A program made the position numbers and the translations under genes. From JAGMES01 sp023128035 (GTDB taxonomy: Bacteria > Bacillota > Halanaerobiia > DY22613), in assembly GCA_030627905.1 (NCBI GenBank), contig DAOVRZ010000047.1:1-39918 (forward strand): 39,918 nucleotides of DNA, written 5' to 3'. Shown in pieces: positions 26,156-33,603 of the stretch (the first letter of the stretch is position 1; every line of letters starts with the position of its first letter). The notes beneath the pieces were generated by a model. That model did no database searches and was not told the DNA's origin. It was given only the letters and a program-made list of their open reading frames with translations.

Positions 26156-27826
26156 GGTTCTTCCTCGAAATCGGTTGAGCTAGAGCTGTTTTTGTGGTAT
26201 AATATAATAGGGTGATTAAAAATGAACTATAATATTATAAAAGATTTATTTCCAACATATCTACAATTAAATGATTCTGAAATGAATGCAGATGAAATTA
26301 TTTTACACTTTGAAAGTACTAGAACTGAAATCGAATGCCCAGTTTGTGGACAGAAGGTTAGCAAAATTACAACTTACTTCAAGCGAACATTACAGGACTT
26401 GCCACTTATCGATAAAAAGTTGATTCTAGATATAAAACTTAAGAAGTTTTGTTGTGAAAATAGCTCTTGTAGCAGAAAAATAATTAGTGAGCAAGTTGCA
26501 GAATTAGCACTTGAAAAAAATAGAAGAACTACTAGACTCGATGAAAAACTTATTAGATTTGCTTTGACAAATACAGCTGAAGGAACAGCTAGATTAATGC
26601 TAAAAAGCAATATTAATGTTTCTGGCGATACTTTACTTAGAATATGTAAGAAATGGAGTATGGCACATAATAAAGATGACGTAATAGCAATCGGAGTTGA
26701 TGATTTTGCTCTAAAAAAAAACATAGATATGGAACTATTTTTATCAACCTAAAGGATAATAGAGTTCTTGATATTATTGATTCAAGAGAGACTACTAAAG
26801 TACAAGAAGTGTTAGATACCTATCCTAACTTAAAATATTTAAGTCGTGATCGTGGCAAACAATATCAAGCTTTATCAAATGATTATGAACATATCGCTGA
26901 CAGATTTCATTTAATAAAGAACTTGTCGGATTTAATAATTAAAGAGATGAAGAATTTACTACCTATTAGAATTAAACTGAATATAAGTGCTGAAGAAGTC
27001 ACTGTAACACCAACGATTTCAGAAGAAAGTCTTAAATTATCTAACTCTGCAGAAAAGAAATTAAAGTTGGTAAAAGAAATTAGAAAATAGTATAAAGACG
27101 GATACTCTGTCAGAGCAATTGCTAAAGAATTTAAACTTGATAGGAAAACTGTGAGTAAGTACGTTAAATCGGATAATATAGATTCCATGGTTGTTTACAA
27201 TAGAAAAAAATATTCAAAACTTGATCAGTACTCGGAATTAATAAAAAGAAAATATGATAAAGTAAAAACAGTAACAAAATTAAAAGTAGAATTAGATAAA
27301 GAAGGAATTGAAATAAAATATAGTACATTAAGCCATTATATACGAACAAGATTACCAAAAGTTGCTCTAGAAAATAAAAATAATAGCAAAAAAAGACGAT
27401 GTACCTACATTAACAGAAGAGCGATTATAAATTAGATTTTGAATTGGAAACATGATAAAAACATTTATGAATACATTGATGATCTGATTCTAGAAAACAG
27501 TATTATTAAAATACTTAAAGATTTTTATCAATTATTTCGATCAACACTTGTGAATTTAGAAAGAGAGAAATTAATTAGTATAATGGAATCTAATTATGAA
27601 TGTAATATAGTTAGAAAATTTGTTAAAAACCTTAAGACTGATTATAATGCGGTAGCAAATTCCGCTACTTATAAAATGAATAATGGGATAGTTGAGGGCA
27701 ATGTAAATAAAGTAAAAGTAATAAAAAGGGATATGTATGGAAGAGCATTGGTAGGCTTATTAAGGGCAAAAGTCATTTATCAATCTCATTTTTTATAACG
27801 CAATCAACCGATTTTGAGGAAGAACC
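26156..27826 (+). mobile_element. ISL3-family insertion sequence, decayed
   Basis: A 1,671-bp element bounded by 23-bp inverted repeats at 26156-26178 and 27804-27826 that differ at one position and begin GGTTCTTCCTC, the classic ISL3-family tip. It carries one transposase gene with a frameshift and two stops. The 8-bp flanks (GTGAAAAC left, ACTTTTAT right) are not a target duplication, so one side has been rearranged since insertion. It is a different IS from the one at the window edges. Confidence 0.9.
26222..27798 (+). pseudogene. ISL3-family transposase, frameshifted with two stops
   Basis: The ATG at 26222 is 66 bp inside the IS. The N-terminus has a zinc ribbon (ECPVCGQK, then CCENSSC). 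The catalytic domain begins with IAIGVDDFALKK. At a 9-A run (about 26715-26723) the frame must shift to continue YGTIFINLKDNRVLDIID, LSRDRGKQYQALSNDYEHIADRFHLIKNL. In that frame two TAG codons interrupt at 27088-27090 (inside the insert before YKDGYSVRAIAKEF, a helix-turn-helix) and 27433-27435. It resumes to the natural C-terminus with MNNGIVEGNVNKVKVIKRDMYGRA, including the final catalytic Glu. The joined length of about 525 aa is normal for the family. Confidence 0.9.
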
Positions 27827-27979
27827 ACTTTTATTTTAGCATAAGCAAAGCCATAGCAATGAGTGTGAGGCGAAGATAATTGCTGGAGAGAAGAATAATA
27901 AACTTGAAAATAATGAAGGAATTTAACATAAACTAGAGAAGTTTTGATAATGTAAACAAATCAAAGGATGCGAGATGTT

Positions 27980-28099
27980 ATGAGGAAAGTTCAAAAAACT
28001 CTAATTATCGGCTTGTTAGTATTGTTTATTTTCACTGGTTGTACAATTATTACTGATAGTTTTAAGAATAAATTAGTAACTAAAGGAGCGATGACATGA
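27980..28099 (+). CDS. Tiny lipoprotein (39 aa)
   Basis: ATG 27980 to TGA 28099. A lysine/arginine N-terminus and hydrophobic core (LIIGLLVLFIFTGC) end in a lipobox with Cys19, followed by only 20 mature residues. The stop overlaps the start of the next gene (ATGA). No strong ribosome site is seen. It may be a genuine small lipoprotein, or the front of a longer one whose body was lost. Confidence 0.45.
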   Translation: MRKVQKTLIIGLLVLFIFTGCTIITDSFKNKLVTKGAMT

Positions 28100-29391
28100 T
28101 TTTTATAAATGAAATATTGCCGGAATTGGAAAAAGACCCAATAAGGAATGTAAATCTAATAAATTTTATGCTACAATATCGTCTCTATAGTGTTGATAGA
28201 GTAGGCGATTCTTTTTTGATCAAAGGTAGAAGTGATCACTCATGGATTTACATAAGCAGTAACAATATTTCCGAATTTGAAGAAATTGTTACAATGCTTA
28301 ATGATGATGATGAATATTTTGCTATTATAGAAGACTGGATGATGCCACATCTTATTCAAGATAAAAAAATAGTCTGGAAACTTTCGTGTATGAAACTGTT
28401 TTTTCCTGATAATAAAGAGATTCCAGAAGCTAAAAGTAGAATCGAAGATATAAATGATGAATATGCTGAATATATTTTTAAACATTCTAAATACAGTGAT
28501 TTTACTTCAATAGATTATATTATTGAAAGAATCAATAAAGGAGTTGCATTTGGAATATGTCAAGATGATCAGTTGGTGGCCTGGTTAATGACTCAAGATG
28601 ATGGAGCAATGGGCTTTTTGCATGTTTTAGATGAATATAGAGGTAGAGGATATGCTCAGGATTTAACCTATAAAATGATTAAATATTTGAGGAAGCAAAA
28701 TCAAATTCCATTTGTACATATTGAAGAAAATAATATATCATCAATGAATCTTGCTCTCAAAATTGGTTTTCAAAAAGATAGAAGAATTCATTGGCTTTAC
28801 CGTAGAAATAAGCTGGAAGCTATGTTAGAAGAAAGAATTAAAGAAAAATGTAAAAAAAACATGGAAAATTATATTCAAATGATCTCAGAATGGTTTGCTC
28901 ATATAATTATAACAGAAACAAAGGGCACTATTGATCATAGTTGGGACCCACCTTGGGATCATTCAGGAAGGCTTGTTTCTACAGATGAGAAATATAACTT
29001 AGATGAATATCCCACTTTTTTTGATTTTTTAGATAATGACTATAGTGGAAATACTAAAGCCAGTTATCTAAGCGGATGTGGTTTGTTTCATGAAACATAT
29101 ATAGAAGAACTCGATTATAAAACTATGAATTGGATTAGTGATAATGTACAACTTGTCGTAGAAGAATTGATTAAAGAAGATAATGAAGAACTAGAAAAGT
29201 GGGTTAATGGTTTGGATGAAGATATTTCTTTTTCTATAGAAAATGCTGATGATATTGTTTGGGAAATTTCAAATCAGGATATTATTGCTGATTTTTTGGT
29301 TTTTTGTTATCCTGAAGAAGTAAAGCAAAAGGTTTTAAATACTGATTCGAATTTATTATATGAAAGGGGAAAAAGTAATCCTAGAAAGTAA
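28096..29391 (+). CDS. GNAT acetyltransferase with unknown C-terminal domain
   Basis: A 431-aa protein with AAAGGAG 7 nt upstream of ATG. Residues 1-110 form an acidic alpha/beta lead-in typical of FR47-type GNATs (FLIKGRSDHSWIYIS). Residues about 110-250 are the acetyltransferase: LHVLDEYRGRGYAQDLTYKMI with the acetyl-CoA loop R182-G-R-G-Y-A187, and NISSMNLALKIGF. From about 275 a separate domain of about 150 aa starts, with a WDPPWDHSGR motif and CGLFHETYIEELDYKTMNW, ending highly acidic. It was not recognised. The fusion might recruit a substrate or partner. The gene overlaps a tiny lipoprotein ORF and ends at its own terminator. Confidence 0.75.
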   Translation: MIFINEILPELEKDPIRNVNLINFMLQYRLYSVDRVGDSFLIKGRSDHSWIYISSNNISEFEEIVTMLNDDDEYFAIIEDWMMPHLIQDKKIVWKLSCMKLFFPDNKEIPEAKSRIEDINDEYAEYIFKHSKYSDFTSIDYIIERINKGVAFGICQDDQLVAWLMTQDDGAMGFLHVLDEYRGRGYAQDLTYKMIKYLRKQNQIPFVHIEENNISSMNLALKIGFQKDRRIHWLYRRNKLEAMLEERIKEKCKKNMENYIQMISEWFAHIIITETKGTIDHSWDPPWDHSGRLVSTDEKYNLDEYPTFFDFLDNDYSGNTKASYLSGCGLFHETYIEELDYKTMNWISDNVQLVVEELIKEDNEELEKWVNGLDEDISFSIENADDIVWEISNQDIIADFLVFCYPEEVKQKVLNTDSNLLYERGKSNPRK

Positions 29392-29418
29392 AATTTTATG
29401 AACAATGCTTGATTATTT

Positions 29419-29451
29419 AAGGACTTCTGGAATTGACCAGAAGTCCTTTTT
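29419..29451 (+). terminator. Rho-independent terminator
   Basis: AAGGACTTCTGG (29419-29430), AATTGA loop, CCAGAAGTCCTT (29437-29448): perfect 12-bp stem, then Ts. Confidence 0.85.
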
Positions 29452-29617
29452 GGTTGAATGTATAAAAAAATGAAAGGATTTTGCTGAAGAATGTAGAATT
29501 AAATCTTTAGGACATATTGGTAAAATCATTAGTATTATCATAGTTGCAGATGCAGGTGAATATGTTAGAAGACTGATTATTTTTTAAAATAATGTTTTTG
29601 GTTTGAGGAGGAGTGAT

Positions 29618-30145
29618 ATGTTTTTTTCAAGCATTTTTTCGAATCTTTGGGGATATGATAGTTTAATTTTTATTGTAGCCATCGCTAATCTGGCAATTGT
29701 TTTTCCGATGTTACGGAAAACATCAACAAAATTGAATCAATCTTTGAATCCTATTATATCAAAGCCGATTGATCAGATTTTGAAAACGCTGAAGTTGCAA
29801 TCAGAAGAAAAATTAGATCTACATATGATTAAGCGATGGAAAGAGAACGAAAATCTATTTTATCAAATCTATATTTCAATTACTAGTATCTTTCCTTTAT
29901 TAGGAATATTAGGAACTATCATTGCCATGCTTACATTGGGCGATTTTACTTCAAATTTGGTTGTGGTCAACTTTACAAAAGCACTAACTTCTACATTCTG
30001 GGGATTGGTCTGGGGTATTTTTTTCAAATCTCTGGAGGGATTTATCGTTCCCTATGTTCAGCAGAATGAAGAAAATCTGAAACTTCTTTTATATAGATTA
30101 GACCAATCTAGTCAAGATAAAGTGGAAGATCATCATGAAGAATAG
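29618..30145 (+). CDS. MotA/TolQ/ExbB-family proton-channel subunit
   Basis: A 175-aa membrane protein. ATG 29618 is preferred over TTG 29603 because AGGAGG (29606-29611) lies inside the longer version. It has three helices: TM1 SLIFIVAIANLAIVFPML (about 15-33), TM2 SITSIFPLLGILGTIIAMLTLG, and TM3 LTSTFWGLVWGIFFKSLEGF. The TM2/TM3 sequences carry the LGxLGTIxxM and T(F)WGL hallmarks of MotA/TolQ/ExbB stators. It is shorter than MotA and lacks the long cytoplasmic tail of ZorA. It overlaps the next gene by 11 bp. In known systems the pentamer of this subunit surrounds a dimer of an ExbD/MotB-like partner and converts ion flow into work. Confidence 0.8.
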   Translation: MFFSSIFSNLWGYDSLIFIVAIANLAIVFPMLRKTSTKLNQSLNPIISKPIDQILKTLKLQSEEKLDLHMIKRWKENENLFYQIYISITSIFPLLGILGTIIAMLTLGDFTSNLVVVNFTKALTSTFWGLVWGIFFKSLEGFIVPYVQQNEENLKLLLYRLDQSSQDKVEDHHEE

Positions 30146-30890
30146 ACGATCAATACTTGAATTGACATCTTTGCTGGATGTTATTCTAATTTTATTGTTT
30201 GCTTTTATGTTGAATTTTAATGCAGATTTAGAATCTGTAAGTGATGAGAAGCTGATGTTGGAAAGTGAGATGCAGAATTTGGTTCAGGAGAAGGATCAAT
30301 TGATCAGCGAAAAGATGCTGCTTCAAAAAGAGATTGAGATGTTAAAACTACAGATGCAGGAAATGGAGTTTTATTTGAATAAAGAAAAACAGACATTGAC
30401 CACAGTAACGGATGGTCTTGCACGATTTATGCAGATTCATCATAATGAATTGGAATTATTGCTTCAACAAGCAGAGGTGAGTGACCAACCAAAGTTACAA
30501 GAAGTGCTGGATAAATTAACTGATGAAACACAGATTATTAAAGAACTGTGGAAGCATGAAACCCTCGTAAAACGTTTTTTCTCAATCGAAGTTGGTTTAA
30601 AGTCAAGTCATAACCTTCTATTTGTTAATGGAATATCGACAAATATTGGAATTGATTATGAAGAGATTGATACTATCTTTGGTCATCAAAAGAAAAAGGA
30701 AGTGATCAAAGATGCTATCGAACAGGTGATTAAAGAGCGAGAAGGTGGAGCTCAGATGGTCGCTTTGTCTTTAGCTTTGTTAGATCAAGAAGTATATCAA
30801 TATGCTTATTCTCTAACTTGGGAAGCGATCAAGGAAATTCAAGAGAAATATGGGACTGATAAAATATTTATTAGTGAATACATATTATGA
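30135..30890 (+). CDS. ExbD/MotB-like subunit with coiled coil
   Basis: A 251-aa protein with one N-terminal helix ELTSLLDVILILLFAFMLNF. It contains the conserved membrane Asp (D16) of ExbD/TolR/MotB, the proton-carrying residue. A long coiled coil follows (about 35-90, heptads of Leu/Met with Glu/Lys), then an unrecognised mixed alpha/beta domain (about 125-251). No OmpA-like peptidoglycan-binding motif is visible, unlike MotB or ZorB. Its start overlaps the channel gene and the third gene follows after 36 bp. This suggests one operon encoding a force-generating complex with an uncharacterised output domain outside the membrane. Confidence 0.7.
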   Translation: MKNRRSILELTSLLDVILILLFAFMLNFNADLESVSDEKLMLESEMQNLVQEKDQLISEKMLLQKEIEMLKLQMQEMEFYLNKEKQTLTTVTDGLARFMQIHHNELELLLQQAEVSDQPKLQEVLDKLTDETQIIKELWKHETLVKRFFSIEVGLKSSHNLLFVNGISTNIGIDYEEIDTIFGHQKKKEVIKDAIEQVIKEREGGAQMVALSLALLDQEVYQYAYSLTWEAIKEIQEKYGTDKIFISEYIL

Positions 30891-30926
30891 TTAACCCACA
30901 AAAAGTATTTTAGAAGAGGTGATTAA

Positions 30927-31292
30927 ATGAAAGGTCTTGTAAAGTTTTTAATAGTGTTTGTCGTCTTATTGATGTTGGCTTTAGTGCTTGCAAATAATCT
31001 GGGTTTTAATCTTCGAAATATTTTTCCAGGCTCAATTATTCCTGCTTTTAAGTCAAATGAGGATTCTTTGGGATGTATAGAAATATTGGTTAAGGAGAAT
31101 CAGATTTATTATAATGATAAATTGGTTGATTTGGAGAAGTTGAAGGAAAAACTTACAAATTTAGAAACAGATGAGTACAAGGTTAGATTAAGAGAAAAAC
31201 AGTCTAAGCGAGTGACGTATAAAGAGGTGGAAAATCTTTTGAAAGAGTTGGAAATTCAGTTTATTGAGGTTACTGAAAACACTAACAATTAA
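30927..31292 (+). CDS. ExbD-like periplasmic-domain membrane protein
   Basis: A 121-aa protein with GAAGAGGTGATTAA before ATG. The N-terminal helix (about 4-24) is purely hydrophobic and lacks the ExbD Asp. The C-terminal 70 residues (IEILVKENQIYYNDKLVDLE, YKEVENLLKELEIQFIEV) follow the beta-alpha-beta pattern of the ExbD/TolR extracytoplasmic domain, including the (x)I.(v).xNG-like strand and the final (K/E)xxxIxxIxV helix-strand. It reads as if the two functions of ExbD (ion-carrying helix, periplasmic dimer) were split between this gene and its upstream neighbour. Confidence in the domain match is moderate, from sequence pattern only. Confidence 0.6.
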   Translation: MKGLVKFLIVFVVLLMLALVLANNLGFNLRNIFPGSIIPAFKSNEDSLGCIEILVKENQIYYNDKLVDLEKLKEKLTNLETDEYKVRLREKQSKRVTYKEVENLLKELEIQFIEVTENTNN

Positions 31293-31307
31293 ATAAACAT
31301 TTTAACT

Positions 31308-31335
31308 AAAAGAGTAGATTACCTACTCTTTTTTG
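31308..31335 (+). terminator. Rho-independent terminator
   Basis: AAAAGAGTAG (31308-31317) pairs with CTACTCTTTT (31323-31332) across ATTAC, plus T-tract. Closely similar to 35796-35846, including A-rich flanking sequence. Confidence 0.8.
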
Positions 31336-31647
31336 ATTAAGGGAATCAGGAAATATTACAGAATTATGGCGAAAAGCCCAAAAGTACCGTTATCGTATTT
31401 AGAACCTTTACTATGTCTATGCTTAATAATCAAAATTGAATTCCAAATACATCGTTAGTATGATAAAATGTGTATAGATAAAATATATTTTCATTGTGTT
31501 TATGAAATAGTTAAAATTTTTTTTTCACAGAAGGTAATCTTGCATAAATTGGCGAAGTTGTGATTGTGTAAACAATTTAAAGGTTGTTATTGGAAATTTC
31601 AAGATAGGATATCATCGCTGATTAATTAATTTTTACGGAGGTGAATT
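31336..31647. other. Gene-free stretch
   Basis: No ORF with a ribosome site. It contains a GGGAATCAGGAAATATTACA motif (31340-31359) that recurs with two changes at 33497-33516, where its end serves as a -35 element. A/T-rich promoter-like sequence lies near 31460-31490. GGAGGTG at 31637-31643 belongs to the next gene. Confidence 0.5.
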
Positions 31648-33333
31648 ATGGCAAAAATTTTACCAGTAGGAATAAGTGATTATAAAAAATTGATAGATGA
31701 AAATTGTTATTATATAGATAAAAGCTTGCTTATAAAAGAGATTCTTGATACTGGTGCAGAAGTTATGTTATTCCCAAGACCTCGACGGTTTGGCAAAACC
31801 ATTAATTTATCTATGCTTAGATATTTCTTTGAGAAATCTGATGAAGACAGAAATTATCTTTTTAAAGATTTGAAAATTGAAAATGCTGGCACAGATTATA
31901 ACAAACATCAGGGAAAATATCCAGTGATTTATTTAACATTTAAAGATGTCAAACAGGACAATAAGGAACAAGCATATAAAAGTTTAATAAAAACTATTTC
32001 TAAGCTCTATAAAAATCATGATTATTTATTAGAAAGTAGTGTACTTGATCAATTTGAAAAAGAAAACTATACAAAAATTATCAAAGGTCAGGCAGATTTA
32101 GTTAATTATGAAATGACTTTAAAAGATTTATCTGAGTATCTAGAAAGATATTATCAAGAAAAAGTATTTATTATGATTGATGAATACGATGCTCCTATTC
32201 AAAGTGGATATTTAAATGGATTTTATGATAGTATTATTAAGTTCATGAGAAATTTTTTGAGCGGTGGATTAAAAGATAATACTTCTTTAAAAAAGGGAAT
32301 ATTAACAGGAATTTTACGTGTTGCTAAAGAAAGCATCTTTTCAGGGTTAAATAATTTAAGTGTTTATACACTTTTGAATTCTAAATATAACAAATATTTT
32401 GGTTTACTCGAAGAAGAAACTCAAGATATTTTAGAATATTACGGAATGAAAGATAAATTAGCTGTGGTAAAAGAATGGTATAACGGCTATAGTTTTGGGG
32501 GCCAAATTGTTTATAACCCCTGGTCAATTATAAAATATATTGAGAATAATGGAGAAATAAGAGCATATTGGGTAAATACCAGTAGTAATAATTTAATCAA
32601 AAAATTGATTAGTAGACATGCGGAAGTTAAAGAAGATTTAGAGTTATTATTAAAGGGCAATTCAATACAAAAGGAAATTTCTGAGGACATTGTTTATGGT
32701 GAAATTGATCGACACAGTGATTATATATGGAGTTTTTTTCTTTTAAGTGGTTATTTGAAAGCTGAAAATGTAGCGTTAGAAAAAGGAAAATTGATCTGTG
32801 ATTTACGGATTCCAAATCAGGAAGTTTTTTATTTGTTTGAGAATATAATTCGTACTTGGTTTAAGGAGAGTATTGAGAATAAGCAATTAGACATATTATT
32901 AAATAGTTTGACTTCTGGTGATATAGAAACATTCGAAGTTATTTTTCAGGAATTTGTAATTAATAGTATGAGTATATTTGATACTGGTGGAAAAGAACCT
33001 GAAAAGGTATATCATGCATTTGTTTTAGGAATGTTAGTTTATTTAAGTGACCAATATGAGGTCAAATCAAATCGTGAGAGTGGTTATGGCCGTTATGATG
33101 TTATGTTGATTCCAAAAGATAAGAACAGATTAGGGATTGTTATGGAGTTTAAAAAAGTTAATAATTATAGACACGAAACTTTAGATGAAGCTTTAGATAA
33201 AGCTTTAAAGCAAATTGAGGAAAGAAAGTATAGTCAGGAATTAGTAAGAGAAGGTGTAAAAGAGATAATCGAACTGGGTCTTGCTTTTTCGGGAAAAGTA
33301 GTGAAGATTAGAGAAAGACGAAGAAAAAAGTGA
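31648..33333 (+). CDS. AAA-ATPase-like / PD-(D/E)XK nuclease-like protein
   Basis: A 561-aa protein of the widespread family combining an AAA-ATPase_like domain (PF09820) with a C-terminal PDDEXK_9 domain (PF08011). The N-terminus LPVGISDYKKLIDENCYYIDKS is diagnostic. The P-loop variant is RPRRFGKT (K50), and MIDEYDAPI provides the Walker B-like acidic pair. The C-terminus has GRYDVMLIP (D484) and VMEFKK (E500, K502) as the nuclease-like motif. The start ATG is preceded by GGAGGTGAATT. These proteins are multicopy in many anaerobes and Bacteroidetes. Their function is unproven; mobile-element or conflict roles have been suggested. It is full length. Confidence 0.9.
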   Translation: MAKILPVGISDYKKLIDENCYYIDKSLLIKEILDTGAEVMLFPRPRRFGKTINLSMLRYFFEKSDEDRNYLFKDLKIENAGTDYNKHQGKYPVIYLTFKDVKQDNKEQAYKSLIKTISKLYKNHDYLLESSVLDQFEKENYTKIIKGQADLVNYEMTLKDLSEYLERYYQEKVFIMIDEYDAPIQSGYLNGFYDSIIKFMRNFLSGGLKDNTSLKKGILTGILRVAKESIFSGLNNLSVYTLLNSKYNKYFGLLEEETQDILEYYGMKDKLAVVKEWYNGYSFGGQIVYNPWSIIKYIENNGEIRAYWVNTSSNNLIKKLISRHAEVKEDLELLLKGNSIQKEISEDIVYGEIDRHSDYIWSFFLLSGYLKAENVALEKGKLICDLRIPNQEVFYLFENIIRTWFKESIENKQLDILLNSLTSGDIETFEVIFQEFVINSMSIFDTGGKEPEKVYHAFVLGMLVYLSDQYEVKSNRESGYGRYDVMLIPKDKNRLGIVMEFKKVNNYRHETLDEALDKALKQIEERKYSQELVREGVKEIIELGLAFSGKVVKIRERRRKK

Positions 33334-33362
33334 ACTCGTCCAGCTAAAGCTGAACATTGGGG

Positions 33363-33425
33363 CTTCAGTAGGGGATTCTACCCCCACTGAAGATTAAAAA
33401 TAATTCTCACCACTTATAGAAGTGG
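33363..33425 (+). other. Double hairpin, possible IS200/IS605 right-end remnant
   Basis: Hairpin 1: CTTCAGTAGGGG (33363-33374) with CCCCCACTGAAG (33381-33392), 11 of 12 pairs. Hairpin 2: CCACTT (33410-33415) with AAGTGG (33420-33425), followed by GGG. G/C-rich subterminal hairpins in otherwise A/T-rich DNA resemble the right ends (omega-RNA region) of IS200/IS605 elements. No tnpA or tnpB is present, so the assignment is tentative. Confidence 0.35.
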
Positions 33426-33455
33426 GGGTCTTATCTCTAAAGATAAAACATTTCC

Positions 33456-33494
33456 AAAGACTTTTGATCCTAAAAGGGTGAAAAGTCTTTTTTT
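33456..33494 (+). terminator. Rho-independent terminator
   Basis: AAAGACTTTT (33456-33465) pairs with AAAAGTCTTT (33481-33490) over a 15-nt loop, followed by T's. Confidence 0.7.
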
Positions 33495-33510
33495 TAGGGA
33501 ATAAGGAAAT

Positions 33511-33539
33511 TTTACAAAGCAGCGAATTTATATTATAAT
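33511..33539 (+). promoter_or_regulatory. Sigma-A-type promoter for topB
   Basis: TTTACA (33511-33516), exactly 17 nt, TATAAT (33534-33539); the start codon of topB is 64 bp downstream. Confidence 0.7.
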
Positions 33540-33603
33540 TATTATGGACACATTAACGATACAGAGTAGTATTTGTTATGAGTGCAGAGAGGAAGGTAAC
33601 TTA

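Noticed and set aside
27088..27435. Two in-frame TAG codons in the transposase as possible stop-codon recoding
   Set aside because: Other genes here end naturally at TAG (for example 2147, 7755), the same gene also has a frameshift, and no amber-decoding machinery is visible. Ordinary decay is simpler.
27831..27929. 32-aa hydrophobic minus-strand ORF beside the IS, toxin-like
   Set aside because: No ribosome site and no antisense-RNA promoter were recognised. It could equally be debris of a membrane protein.
29471..29587. Open frame ending RRLIIF upstream of the ExbB-like gene
   Set aside because: No start codon with ribosome site and no recognisable family; probably chance or a small remnant.
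29618..31292. Canonical Zorya defence system
   Set aside because: No long ZorA tail, no OmpA-like domain in the MotB-like protein, and no ZorC, ZorD or ZorE genes nearby.
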